Shown here piece by piece: positions 1-9,971 of a stretch of 42,444 bases of DNA. Position numbers and translations under genes: made by a program. Numbering within the stretch: position 1 is the stretch's first letter; the number at the start of each line of letters is the position of its first letter. Origin of the DNA: Tannerellaceae bacterium (GTDB taxonomy: Bacteria > Bacteroidota > Bacteroidia > Bacteroidales > Tannerellaceae); assembly GCA_021201565.1 (NCBI GenBank), contig JAJQES010000114.1:1-42444 (forward strand), written 5' to 3'. A model generated the notes under the pieces. That model ran no database searches. It was not told the DNA's origin and was given only the letters and a program-made list of their open reading frames with translations.

Positions 1-460
1 TTCAAAAATACCATCTGGTCAGAGGGGACCCCGATAAACCGGGATGTTCCATTTGCAATCCCCGACTAAGGAGTATTAGAATCTGTGATTCTAAAAATAA
101 ATAAATACCGAATAAACCGGGACTTATATGTTAGTAAAGCGGATTATAAATCCCCTTCAACCAACAACAGCCCTTGGTAAACCGGGATATACCAACTGCA
201 GCGTTTCCGGCGGGCTATTATCAATTGTCCCTCCGGGACTTAGAGAGAATTTAACTGCTCTGAAGGATTGCCACGGGCTAACATATAGTACTCTCTGCGA
301 GGGTGAAAAGAGGGGAGAGAGCGTCTCTCAGGAGGAGGAAAATATGTTTTATAACCTATTTTGTAAACCCGGGATGGCATTTTGTTGATAAAAATTGCTA
401 TCCCGGTGTTGCAATATGGATATTTTTATTACATTTGCATGTACTATTCTAACTGAGTTT

Positions 461-1639
461 GTGGAAACATTTTACAGAACACATAATTATTTGCTGGAAC
501 ACACGGAATCACCGGTGAGAAGGCTGTTAATGGACGAGATCAACTGGAACGACCGCCTGATCGGTATTAAAGGCTCCAGGGGGGTCGGGAAAACCACTTT
601 TCTGCTCGAATACGCGAAAGAATTTTTCGGGAAGGATAACCGGGAATGTCTCTATATAAATCTGAATCACTTTTATTTTACCGAACGTACCATTATAGAT
701 TTTGTAGCTGAGTTCCGGGCAAAGGGGGGAAAAGTGTTGTTGATTGACCAGGTATTCAAATATCCGGACTGGTCCCGTGAATTAAGATACTGCTACGATC
801 ATTTCCCGGATGTACGCATTGTATTCTCCGGTTCGTCCGTGATGCGGCTGAAAGAAGAGAATCCCGATTTGTCAGGAAAAGTAGTCTCCTACAACCTGCG
901 TGGCTTTTCTTTCCGGGAGTTTCTCAATTTAATGGCCGGAACTGCTTTCCCGGTGTATTCTTTTGAAGAAATCATCCAGGATCACCGGATCATCGCGGAA
1001 TCAATCTGTTCGCAGGTGAAACCCATGGCCTATTTTCAGGATTACCTGCATCATGGCTATTATCCGTTTTTTCTGGAAAAGAGAAACTTTTCAGAGAATC
1101 TGCTGAAGACTATGAATATGATGCTGGAGGTAGATGTTCTTTATATTAAACAAATAGAGCAAAGTTACCTGCCTAAAATGCGCAAATTATTATATTTGCT
1201 GGCGATCAGTGCTCCCTGTGCCCCGAATGTGAGTCAATTGAGTAAAGATATTGAAACCAGCCGGGCTACGGTAATGAACTATATTAAATACCTGACAGAC
1301 GCACGGTTAACCAATATGTTGTACACGGAAGGAGAAACATTTCCGAAAAAACCGGCTAAGGTGTACATGCACAATACTAATCTGATGTATCCCATCCGTC
1401 CGGAAGCGGTGAATGTGCAGTCTGTACGGGAGACATTCTTTTATAATATGTTGCATAAGGACCATAAATTGAATCTGGGAACCCGGAATGCACATTTTAT
1501 GGTAGATAAGGAATATAATTTCAAGATAGAAGAATCCCTGCGGGTGCGGAATCATCCCGGTATCTATTACGCAGTCGATAAAGCGGAGACCGGAGAAGGA
1601 AATCTGATCCCGCTGTGGCTGTTTGGGTTTTTGTATTGA
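461..1639 (+). CDS. AAA+ ATPase, DUF4143-type
   Basis: Walker A GIKGSRGVGKTTFLLEYAKE, IYINLNHFYF, VFSGSSVMRL and a C-terminal winged-helix-like region as in DUF4143 ATPases. The ORF track starts at 395; an in-frame GTG at 461 gives the family-like N-terminus METFYRTHNYLLEH. Confidence 0.8.
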   Translation: METFYRTHNYLLEHTESPVRRLLMDEINWNDRLIGIKGSRGVGKTTFLLEYAKEFFGKDNRECLYINLNHFYFTERTIIDFVAEFRAKGGKVLLIDQVFKYPDWSRELRYCYDHFPDVRIVFSGSSVMRLKEENPDLSGKVVSYNLRGFSFREFLNLMAGTAFPVYSFEEIIQDHRIIAESICSQVKPMAYFQDYLHHGYYPFFLEKRNFSENLLKTMNMMLEVDVLYIKQIEQSYLPKMRKLLYLLAISAPCAPNVSQLSKDIETSRATVMNYIKYLTDARLTNMLYTEGETFPKKPAKVYMHNTNLMYPIRPEAVNVQSVRETFFYNMLHKDHKLNLGTRNAHFMVDKEYNFKIEESLRVRNHPGIYYAVDKAETGEGNLIPLWLFGFLY

Positions 1640-1809
1640 TTTTTTAGAAGTTAAGAAGTCAAGAAGTACAGAATATTTTTTTCTTCTTGACTTCTCACGA
1701 GCATAGCGAGTGATAACTTCTGAGAGAGCGTTAGCGAGCGGTAACTTCTTAACTACTTGTAATGAGCGAAGCGAATTTTAAACGTGTTACTTAAATATTA
1801 TTTAAAAAG

Positions 1810-4800
1810 ATGGCAAAAGAGAAGAAATTTTTAACCTGTGATGGAAACCAGGCTGCCGCGCATATTTCTTATATGTTCAGCGAAGTAGCAGCAATCTATC
1901 CGATTACCCCATCTTCCACGATGGCAGAATATGTGGATGAGTGGGCTGCTGCCGGACGGAAAAACATTTTCGGCGAAACAGTTTTAGTACAGGAAATGCA
2001 ATCGGAAGCAGGAGCTGCCGGTGCGTTGCATGGTTCTTTGCAGGCGGGTGCGTTGACAACCACTTATACGGCTTCACAGGGATTGCTGCTGATGATCCCG
2101 AATATGTATAAAATTGCCGGGGAATTGCTGCCCAGTGTATTCCATGTGTCGGCCCGTACGATTGCATCCCATGCCCTTTCTATTTTTGGAGACCACCAGG
2201 ACGTGATGGCCTGCCGCCAGACCGGTTTTGCTATGCTGGCTGAAGGGTCTGTGCAGGAGGTGATGGACTTATCAGCCGTTGCTCACCTGGCTACTATCAA
2301 ATCACGTGTACCTTTTATTAACTTCTTCGACGGATTCCGTACGTCTCACGAGATCCAGAAGATTGAAGCATTGGAAAATGAAGACGTGGCTCACCTGATC
2401 AACCAGGAAGCGTTGGCCGAATTCCGTAACCGTGCCCTGAACCCGGAGAATCCGGTGGCCCGTGGTATGGCTGAAAATCCGGATGTATTCTTCCAGCACA
2501 GGGAGTCCAGCAACAAATATTATGAAAATGTTCCGGCTATCGTAGAGGAATATATGAATGAACTGTCCGCTATCACCGGACGTAAATATGGGTTGTTCGA
2601 TTATTATGGAGCAGACGATGCGGAACGGGTGATTATCGCGATGGGGTCGGCTACGGAAGCGATCCGTGAAGCGATTGACCACCTGGTGGCGCAGGGTGAA
2701 AAGGTAGGGTTGGTAGCCGTTCACCTGTACCGTCCGTTCTCAGCGAAACATTTCCTGGCTGCTGTCCCTAAAACAGCGAAACGGATTGCAGTATTAGACC
2801 GTACCAAAGAACCGGGTGCAAACGGCGAGCCGTTGTTCCTGGATGTAAAAGAGGTATTCTACGGAAAAGAAAACGCTCCGTTGATCGTAGGCGGACGTTA
2901 CGGACTTTCTTCAAAAGATACGACTCCGGCACAGATGATCGGTGTCTATGAAAATCTGGCTTTACCTGAACCGAAAGACCATTTCACCGTAGGTATCGTA
3001 GATGATGTCAACTTCTCCTCCTTACCTCCGAAAGAAGAGATTGCTTTAGGGGGTGACGGTATGTATGAAGCGAAGTTCTACGGTCTGGGGGCTGACGGTA
3101 CAGTAGGTGCTAACAAGAACTCCATCAAGATCATCGGAGATAATACCGATAAATATTGCCAGGCTTACTTCTCGTATGACTCTAAAAAGTCAGGCGGTTT
3201 CACCTGTTCACACCTCCGGTTCGGGGATACACCGATCCGTTCAACCTATCTGGTAAATACACCCAACTTTGTGGCATGCCACGTACAGGCTTACCTGCGT
3301 ATGTACGACGTGACCCGTGGGCTGCGTGAAAACGGAACTTTCCTGCTGAATACGGTGTGGAATGAAGAAGAACTGGATAAACACCTGCCGGTGAAAGTAA
3401 AACGGTACCTGGCACAGAAGAATATTTCTGTTTACTATATCAACGCGACCAAAATCGCGGAAGAAATCGGGTTAGGTAACCGCACCAATACGATCCTGCA
3501 ATCCGCTTTCTTCCGGATTACCCAGGTAATCCCTGTGGACCAGGCGATTGAAGAAATGAAGAAATTTATTGTGAAGTCGTATGGAAAGAAAGGGGAAGAC
3601 ATTGTAAATAAAAACTATGCGGCGGTTGACCGTGGCGGTGAATATAAACAGCTTCCTGTAAAACCGGAATGGGCAAACCTGCCGGACGAAGAGGCTGCCG
3701 CAAGTAACCAGCCGGACTTTATTAAGAATGTAGTCAATGTGATCAATGCACAGGATGGTGACCTGTTACCTGTATCAACGTTCGTAGGACGTGAAGATGG
3801 TACCTGGGGCCAGGGAACGGCTAAATATGAGAAACGGGGTGTGGCTGCTTATGTTCCGGAATGGATCTCCGGCAACTGTATCCAGTGTAACCAGTGTGCG
3901 TATGTATGTCCTCACGCTTCTGTCCGTCCGTTTGTGCTGGATGCTGCTGAGCAGGAAAAAGCACCGTTTACGGATATGCTCAAAGCCACCGGAAAACAGT
4001 TTGACGGCATGAAATTCCGTATCCAGGTAGCGGTATTAGACTGTCTGGGTTGTGGTAACTGTGTGGATGTCTGTCCGGGCAACAAACAGGGCAAAGCGTT
4101 GAAGATGGTAGAACTGGGTACGCAATACCATGAAGTGCCGAATTGGGAATACTGCGCGGAAGTAGTGACCAGCAAAGCCCATCTGGTGAATGTAAATGCT
4201 AATGTAAAGAATTCACAGTTTGCGACTCCGTTGTTTGAGTTCTCCGGAGCCTGTTCAGGTTGTGGTGAAACTCCTTATGTGAAACTGATCACTCAGTTGG
4301 TAGGTGACCGCCAGATGATTGCGAACGCGACAGGTTGTTCGTCTATCTATTCCGGTTCGGTTCCGTCCACTCCTTATACAACCAACGAAAAAGGACGGGG
4401 TCCGGCATGGGCGAACTCCCTGTTTGAAGACTTCGCTGAATTCGGTATGGGGATGAGCCTGGCCGTAGAAAAAATGCGTGACCGGTTGGTAAAACTGATG
4501 AAAGAGGCGATCGAAAAAGAGTGTCCGGCCGGAGCAAAAGATCTGTTTGAAGACTGGATCCTGAACAGGGAAAACGTTGAAAAAACGGTTGAGCTGGAAG
4601 CCAGAATCACTCCGCTGGTAAATGCGAATGCCGCTAACTGTCCGATCTGCCAAGAGATCGCTTCGCTGAGCAAATACCTGATCAAACAATCCCAGTGGAT
4701 CATTGGTGGTGACGGTGCTTCGTATGACATCGGTTTCGGTGGTCTGGACCACGTGATTGCTTCCGGGCGGAATGTGAATATCCTGGTATTGGACACGGAA

Positions 4801-5361
4801 GTATATTCCAATACAGGAGGCCAGTCCTCCAAAGCCACGCCGGTAGGGGCAATCGCTAAGTTTGCCGCGGCAGGTAAACGCATTCGTAAGAAAGACCTCG
4901 GCCTGATGGCTACCACGTATGGATATGTCTATGTGGCCCAGATTGCGATGGGAGCTAACCAGGCGCAAACCCTGAAAGCCATCCGTGAAGCAGAGGCGTA
5001 TGACGGACCTTCTCTGATCATTGCTTATTCTCCCTGTATTAACCACGGACTCCGTTCCGGTATGGGTAAGAGCCAGGCAGAACAGAAAAATGCGGTTGCA
5101 TGTGGATACTGGCATCTGTGGCGGTACAATCCGGCCCTGGAGGCAGAAGGACAGAATCCGTTCAGCCTGGATAGTAAGGAACCGGACTGGAGCAAATTCC
5201 AGGACTTCCTGAAAGGGGAGGTGCGTTTCTCTTCATTGATGAAACAATATCCACAGGAAGCGGCCGAATTGTTTGCCGCTGCCCAGGAAAATGCACAGTG
5301 GAGATACAACAACTACAAACGGTTGGCCAAACAACAATGGGGTGTGGACCCGGAAGCCTGA
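1810..5361 (+). CDS. nifJ: pyruvate:ferredoxin (flavodoxin) oxidoreductase
   Basis: 1183 aa single-chain PFOR; YPITPSSTMAEYVDEWA start, two CxxCxxCxxxCP clusters (CIQCNQCAYVCP, CLGCGNCVDVCP), TPP domain GDGASYDIGFGGLDHV, DTEVYSNTGGQSSKATP. Confidence 0.97.
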   Translation: MAKEKKFLTCDGNQAAAHISYMFSEVAAIYPITPSSTMAEYVDEWAAAGRKNIFGETVLVQEMQSEAGAAGALHGSLQAGALTTTYTASQGLLLMIPNMYKIAGELLPSVFHVSARTIASHALSIFGDHQDVMACRQTGFAMLAEGSVQEVMDLSAVAHLATIKSRVPFINFFDGFRTSHEIQKIEALENEDVAHLINQEALAEFRNRALNPENPVARGMAENPDVFFQHRESSNKYYENVPAIVEEYMNELSAITGRKYGLFDYYGADDAERVIIAMGSATEAIREAIDHLVAQGEKVGLVAVHLYRPFSAKHFLAAVPKTAKRIAVLDRTKEPGANGEPLFLDVKEVFYGKENAPLIVGGRYGLSSKDTTPAQMIGVYENLALPEPKDHFTVGIVDDVNFSSLPPKEEIALGGDGMYEAKFYGLGADGTVGANKNSIKIIGDNTDKYCQAYFSYDSKKSGGFTCSHLRFGDTPIRSTYLVNTPNFVACHVQAYLRMYDVTRGLRENGTFLLNTVWNEEELDKHLPVKVKRYLAQKNISVYYINATKIAEEIGLGNRTNTILQSAFFRITQVIPVDQAIEEMKKFIVKSYGKKGEDIVNKNYAAVDRGGEYKQLPVKPEWANLPDEEAAASNQPDFIKNVVNVINAQDGDLLPVSTFVGREDGTWGQGTAKYEKRGVAAYVPEWISGNCIQCNQCAYVCPHASVRPFVLDAAEQEKAPFTDMLKATGKQFDGMKFRIQVAVLDCLGCGNCVDVCPGNKQGKALKMVELGTQYHEVPNWEYCAEVVTSKAHLVNVNANVKNSQFATPLFEFSGACSGCGETPYVKLITQLVGDRQMIANATGCSSIYSGSVPSTPYTTNEKGRGPAWANSLFEDFAEFGMGMSLAVEKMRDRLVKLMKEAIEKECPAGAKDLFEDWILNRENVEKTVELEARITPLVNANAANCPICQEIASLSKYLIKQSQWIIGGDGASYDIGFGGLDHVIASGRNVNILVLDTEVYSNTGGQSSKATPVGAIAKFAAAGKRIRKKDLGLMATTYGYVYVAQIAMGANQAQTLKAIREAEAYDGPSLIIAYSPCINHGLRSGMGKSQAEQKNAVACGYWHLWRYNPALEAEGQNPFSLDSKEPDWSKFQDFLKGEVRFSSLMKQYPQEAAELFAAAQENAQWRYNNYKRLAKQQWGVDPEA

Positions 5362-5382
5362 TAGGTAGCATATAATAAATGG

Positions 5383-5420
5383 TGAGGTATCCTGTTATGG
5401 GGTACCTCATTTTTATTTTA
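5383..5420 (+). terminator. rho-independent terminator after nifJ
   Basis: TGAGGTATCC-tgttat-GGGGTACCTCA followed by TTTTTATTTTA. Confidence 0.75.
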
Positions 5421-5436
5421 TGTTTTAAACACTTTC

Positions 5437-5561
5437 TGGATGAAGGGGATATATTATTCCCGGCTGATTGGTGTACGGACTTGTAATCCGTTTTGTTAAA
5501 TTGGATTAGATATCCAAAGAGGAAAGAGCTGGAGCCGGGGATTGCAAATCCCCTCCGTCCA
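5437..5561. repeat. four-palindrome intergenic element (family A, copy A2)
   Basis: Starts tggatgaagggg and ends cccctccgtcca; inner palindromes cggacttgtaatccg and tggattagatatcca; about 4 mismatches in the first 84 nt against the copy at 6244. Confidence 0.85.
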
Positions 5562-5585
5562 AAAAGATTCTGCTTAATTCCTTTC

Positions 5586-5912
5586 TTATACCTGGATTAT
5601 TGAGTCTACTAAATTTTCTAAACCTGCCGGGTCCTGGCGACAGCACCAAACAGCAAAAATATAGATTGTATCCTGTTCCTGATAATAAAGGATTTTATAT
5701 AGACCTTTGTAAGTGATCAGGGAACGGTAAGTTTGAGAAGTTTCCTGATAAAATCCTTCTACTTTACCTGCTTCCGGATGGTTTTGTAATATTTGTCCCG
5801 TATCGTAAATTTCATTTACGATACGATAGGCTCTTTGCTCACTGTATTGTGCATAATAATTGAAGACTTCATCTAAATGAGATAAAGCCATCTCTAACCA
5901 TACCAAGGTCAT
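5586..5912 (-). CDS. type II toxin, ParE/RelE superfamily
   Basis: 108 aa; ALSHLDEVFNYYAQYSEQRAYRIVNEIYDTGQILQNHPEAGK...YKILYYQEQDTIYIFAVWCCRQDP is typical of the family. Start codon overlaps the upstream stop (ATGA). Confidence 0.88.
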   Translation of the reverse strand: MTLVWLEMALSHLDEVFNYYAQYSEQRAYRIVNEIYDTGQILQNHPEAGKVEGFYQETSQTYRSLITYKGLYKILYYQEQDTIYIFAVWCCRQDPAGLENLVDSIIQV

Positions 5913-6139
5913 GAGAAGCGTTTTTTATATCTGTCCATAACCTTATCATGGGGCACATATTTACCGGCAGCCTGTTCTTCTTTTGCCTGTTCCAGTTGTG
6001 CCCATTTTTCTTCTGACGTAAACTGGCAAGGCAATGGTCTTTGCAATTTGGTTAAAAAATCATCCAGAATTACATCATCCTCCAAAGATAAAACTGCCTG
6101 GATGGCAGATAATTTTTTATTTTGTAAGTCTGTATTCAT
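5909..6139 (-). CDS. cognate antitoxin
   Basis: 76 aa MNTDLQNKKLSAIQAVLSLEDDVILDDFLTKLQ...; 4-nt overlap with the toxin. The longer 150-aa ORF (to 6361) runs into repeat A3 and is probably mis-started. Confidence 0.82.
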   Translation of the reverse strand: MNTDLQNKKLSAIQAVLSLEDDVILDDFLTKLQRPLPCQFTSEEKWAQLEQAKEEQAAGKYVPHDKVMDRYKKRFS

Positions 6140-6243
6140 AGCAAATCTATAATTAATTATCAAAAGTAAGTTTTTCTCTTCACTTAACCAAAGATGTTTC
6201 TTTAATAAAATGGAATCCGGATGGGTAGATAACAGATCTCCTT

Positions 6244-6360
6244 TGGATGAAGGGGATATATTATCTCCGGCTGATTGGTGTACGGATTTGTAATCCGTTT
6301 TGTTAAATTGGATTAGAAATCCAAAGATTAAACAGTCGGGTTGCAAATCTCCTCCGTCCA
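6244..6360. repeat. four-palindrome intergenic element (family A, copy A3)
   Basis: Same architecture and orientation as 5437-5561; CGGATTTGTAATCCG and TGGATTAGAAATCCA inner palindromes. Confidence 0.85.
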
Positions 6361-6440
6361 AAATTTACTATTCTTTTGGGTAGTTGCGGTTGTGGATATA
6401 GTCAAAAATATATACATTTAACCCCTGAGAGAGAATTCAA

Positions 6441-8858
6441 TTGTATATGAATAAATTGTTGAAGGGAATCCCCCTGCTAATCCTTTATGCCCTTTTTTGG
6501 CCTTTTCTATCTTATGCCCAGACATATACTATCAGTGGATATATACGGGACCATCATACCAAGGAGTGTTTAATTGGTGCAACGGTCTATGAACCCGGCC
6601 TCCGCCAGGGAAGTGTGACCAATTCGTATGGTTTTTATAGTCTGACTTTACCGGCTGGCGAAGTACAGGTTGCTTTTTCGTATGTAGGCTATCAGACTAC
6701 GGTCATGCAATTTTCACTCCGGAGTGATACCACTCTACAGATTATGTTGACCCCGGCTACGGCTGAATTGGGTGAGGTGGTGGTGATGGGTGGTAATCCT
6801 GCGTTGCGGGCGGCGCGTCCGGGCACGATGGATGTACCCATCGAACAAATCAACAGCATGCCGGCTCTGCTGGGAGAAACGGACCTGATGAAATCCCTCC
6901 AGCTTCTTCCGGGAGTGCAGACTACTTCAGAAGGGAAAAGCGATATTTCTGTCCGGGGCGGTGGACCGGACCAGAACCTGATCCTGCTGGATGGCATCCC
7001 AATCTATAATCCGAATCATATTTTTGGTTTCCTGTCCATCTTTAATACGGACGCGATTAAGAATGTAACGCTCTATAAATCGGGTTTTCCGGCACGTTTT
7101 GGGGGACGGCTTTCTTCGGTGGTGGACATTCAGACCAAAGAAGGCAATAAACAGGAATTTAAAGGGTCTGCTACTATTGGGATACTCGCTGCGAAGGCAA
7201 ATATTGAGGGCCCGTTGATCAAAGATAAAACCTCGTTTACCCTTTCGGTGCGGCGTACCTATATTGACCTGTTTATGGACCAGATCACGAAGTGGATCAA
7301 CCAGGCAGACGAGTCTATCTCAAATGAAAATAAATATAATCTGTTCTTTTACGATATTAATGCAAAGCTGCACCATCAGTTGTCGAATAAAACCTCTATG
7401 TATGTGATGTTTTATAACGGACAGGATAAATTAAAGACCCAATATGGAAACCGGGAGGGGTACAGTGGGGAGTATGAAGTACTGACCAACCAGGACTGGA
7501 AGTGGGGGAGTACGATAGCCGCGGTGCGCCTTAACCGGGTGCTGGCCGGGAATGCGTTCCTGAACACGACCGTGTCTTTTAACAATTATCATTATAAGAC
7601 ATTTCTTCAGAAACAATATGAAGATTATTGGGGCTACAGTAATGAGACCCGGATGGACCGTATTTTTTATGATTCGGGTATCCGTGATTACAGTTTTGTG
7701 TCGGATCTTGATTATATCCCTGCTCCGGGCCACTATATCCGGAGCGGACTGGCGTATACCTATCATAATTTTAAGCCCGAAGTATTGAATGCGGAGGTGC
7801 AGGACCGGACCACAGATCTGTTTAAAAGTTCTTCCGGGGAGCGGATACATACGCATGAAGTAGCCCTCTATGCGGAAGATGACTGGGACGTGACGGAACG
7901 GTTGCGGGCCAACATCGGATTCCGGTACTCGCTGTTCCAGGTAAAGAATAAAACATGGCATAGTTTCGACCCGCGTCTCTCCTTCCGCTACCTGTTGACA
8001 GATGCGATCTCTTTAAAAGCAGGTTATTCGCAGATGAAGCAATTTATTCATCTGTTGTCCAGTAACACCCTCTTCCTGCAAACAGACCTGTGGGTGCCGG
8101 TGACTGATAAAGTTTCTCCCATGAGTTCACACCAGATTTCCGCCGGTGCTTTCTTTCAGTTGCCTCACCAGTTGGAGTTTACGGTGGAAGGATATTATAA
8201 GGGGATGAAGAATGTGGTGGAATACAAAGACGGAGCCTCTTTTGTGGGTGGTTCGGGTAACTGGGAAAATAAAGTGGAAGCTGGCGATGGAAGGGCATAC
8301 GGGATTGAGTTTTCGGTGCAGAAGAAGTTGGGTAATACGACCGGTTGGATTTCCTATACGTTGGCAAAGACAGAACGAAAGTTTAAAGAGATCAATTACA
8401 ACGAATGGTTTCCGGCTAAATATGACCGCCGCCATAACCTGAATGTTACGCTGACCCATCAGTTAAGTGAGAAGTTTGATTTGTCTGCCAATTGGGTTTG
8501 TTCGTCCGGGAATGTGATCACTCTGCCGCTGGAACGGATTGTGAGCGGTGATATTCCGGATGACTCCTTTTTCTGGCGGGAAGTATTTCAACAGTTTGAC
8601 CACCGCAACAATTACAGATTGAGTACCTATCACCGGCTGGATGTGGGAGTGAGTTACTTTACAAAACGGAACGCGCGCAGGTATGGGGTGCTGAATCTCA
8701 GTATTTATAACCTCTATAACCGGCAGAATCCGTTGTTACTGTATGCGGATGTCATAGACGAGGAAGATGAGTCTGGTGCCTGGAAATCCAAACAGGTATT
8801 AAAGCAGGTCACTATTTTTCCTATCATGCCTTCTTTGTCATTTACCTATTATTTTTAA
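6441..8858 (+). CDS. TonB-dependent receptor with N-terminal carboxypeptidase-regulatory-like domain
   Basis: Signal peptide, TISGYIRDHHTKECLIGATVYEPGLRQGSVTNSYGFYSLTLPAGE domain, plug (SDISVRGGGPDQNLILLDGIPIYNPNHIFGFLSIFN), C-terminal SLSFTYYF. Confidence 0.93.
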   Translation: MYMNKLLKGIPLLILYALFWPFLSYAQTYTISGYIRDHHTKECLIGATVYEPGLRQGSVTNSYGFYSLTLPAGEVQVAFSYVGYQTTVMQFSLRSDTTLQIMLTPATAELGEVVVMGGNPALRAARPGTMDVPIEQINSMPALLGETDLMKSLQLLPGVQTTSEGKSDISVRGGGPDQNLILLDGIPIYNPNHIFGFLSIFNTDAIKNVTLYKSGFPARFGGRLSSVVDIQTKEGNKQEFKGSATIGILAAKANIEGPLIKDKTSFTLSVRRTYIDLFMDQITKWINQADESISNENKYNLFFYDINAKLHHQLSNKTSMYVMFYNGQDKLKTQYGNREGYSGEYEVLTNQDWKWGSTIAAVRLNRVLAGNAFLNTTVSFNNYHYKTFLQKQYEDYWGYSNETRMDRIFYDSGIRDYSFVSDLDYIPAPGHYIRSGLAYTYHNFKPEVLNAEVQDRTTDLFKSSSGERIHTHEVALYAEDDWDVTERLRANIGFRYSLFQVKNKTWHSFDPRLSFRYLLTDAISLKAGYSQMKQFIHLLSSNTLFLQTDLWVPVTDKVSPMSSHQISAGAFFQLPHQLEFTVEGYYKGMKNVVEYKDGASFVGGSGNWENKVEAGDGRAYGIEFSVQKKLGNTTGWISYTLAKTERKFKEINYNEWFPAKYDRRHNLNVTLTHQLSEKFDLSANWVCSSGNVITLPLERIVSGDIPDDSFFWREVFQQFDHRNNYRLSTYHRLDVGVSYFTKRNARRYGVLNLSIYNLYNRQNPLLLYADVIDEEDESGAWKSKQVLKQVTIFPIMPSLSFTYYF

Positions 8859-8861
8859 ACA

Positions 8862-9791
8862 GTGCATATCATGAGACAATATCTATACCTATTGAGTCTT
8901 GGTGTACTCCTGCTTTTGGGAGCCGGATGTGAAAAGATCATTGATTTCGATGGCAGGCAACCTCCTAAAAAACTGGTGGTAACTACTATGGTAGGCTGTG
9001 ATACGGAGCTATCCACGTTGACGATCTCCGAAAGTTTTTTGATTTATGGGGAGAATGACGAGTTTGACATGCCAGAAGAAGGAGAGGTGAAAATAGAGAT
9101 TAACGGCGAAGAGTGTGAGATTCTTGAGTTTTATGTATATGAATATGACCGGATTGTAAAATGTTATTTTGATGCACAGGTGAAAGAGAATGATGTGATC
9201 CGTGTTTCGGTAAGAACAGACAAACATCCTGTGGCTACCGGCGAAGAGAGGGTGCCGCCGCCGCCGGTCATTGTAGATGTTCAGACGGAACCCTTTTATA
9301 CAGAACCTTTTTATAGTGAATATGGAGCAGGCTGGACGCGGGCTCTGATACGCATAAAAGATGATCCGGGAGTTTCCAATTATTACCGTTTGTTTATTAA
9401 ACAGTATTATGATGAGGAGCGATGGTATTATATAGATTATCATATTGACCAGGACCTGGTGATGAGTAGTCTTTCGAGCCAGGAAATACAGGAGGGGGAT
9501 GGGGATACGAACCGGATGCGCATATTTCCGGATGATCTCTTCAATGGAAAAGAATATACGTTGAATATCTATTTCTGGGATCCTAATTATTATGAATATG
9601 AGGGAAATGGGACATTGATGGTCGAGTTACAGTCCCTGTCCGAATCTATGTATTTGTATATGCGTTCCCTGGAAATGAGCTATAACAGTGATATCTTTTC
9701 CGAACCCGTCCGGATCTATTCTAATATCCAGGGTGGTTATGGGATAGTGGGCGCGTATAATTCTACTGTACGGGTTGTGGATAAATGGTGA
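8862..9791 (+). CDS. DUF4249-type lipoprotein
   Basis: Lipobox LLLLGAGC; KLVVTTMVGCDTELSTLTISESF; immediately follows the receptor gene. ATG at 8871 is an alternative start. Confidence 0.8.
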   Translation: MHIMRQYLYLLSLGVLLLLGAGCEKIIDFDGRQPPKKLVVTTMVGCDTELSTLTISESFLIYGENDEFDMPEEGEVKIEINGEECEILEFYVYEYDRIVKCYFDAQVKENDVIRVSVRTDKHPVATGEERVPPPPVIVDVQTEPFYTEPFYSEYGAGWTRALIRIKDDPGVSNYYRLFIKQYYDEERWYYIDYHIDQDLVMSSLSSQEIQEGDGDTNRMRIFPDDLFNGKEYTLNIYFWDPNYYEYEGNGTLMVELQSLSESMYLYMRSLEMSYNSDIFSEPVRIYSNIQGGYGIVGAYNSTVRVVDKW

Positions 9792-9806
9792 ATAACGTAA
9801 CGTATT

Positions 9807-9909
9807 TGTTCCCCAACCTGATGGGGGACCGCATTAGAACAGGCGTTAGTTATAATTACAATGTGATAAGGCCTGTACCTCTGCGGTCCCCGATCAAGTC
9901 GGGGAACAG
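9807..9909. repeat. palindromic intergenic element family B, copy B1
   Basis: ccccaacctgatgggg / ACCGCA / ACAGGC...GCCTGT / TGCGGT / ccccgatcaagtcgggg. Confidence 0.75.
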
Positions 9910-9971
9910 GGATAGTGAGTTTCTATATACTATATATCTTTCTGTCCAATATTATTCTTTTTTCCCTATTT

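Noticed and set aside
128-388. 86-aa ORF MLVKRIINPLQ...
   Set aside because: Lies wholly in repeat-derived DNA; its start repeats at 22543 with a diverging continuation; no protein-like conservation.
4255-5115. 286-aa minus-strand ORF
   Set aside because: Antisense to the well-supported nifJ gene; composition is typical of a shadow ORF.
6140-6361. N-terminal extension of the antitoxin (ORF start at 6361)
   Set aside because: The extension translates repeat A3; the internal ATG at 6139 gives a normal-size antitoxin.
6441-9791. SusC/SusD polysaccharide utilisation pair
   Set aside because: The second gene is DUF4249-like, not SusD-like, and no glycoside hydrolases are adjacent.
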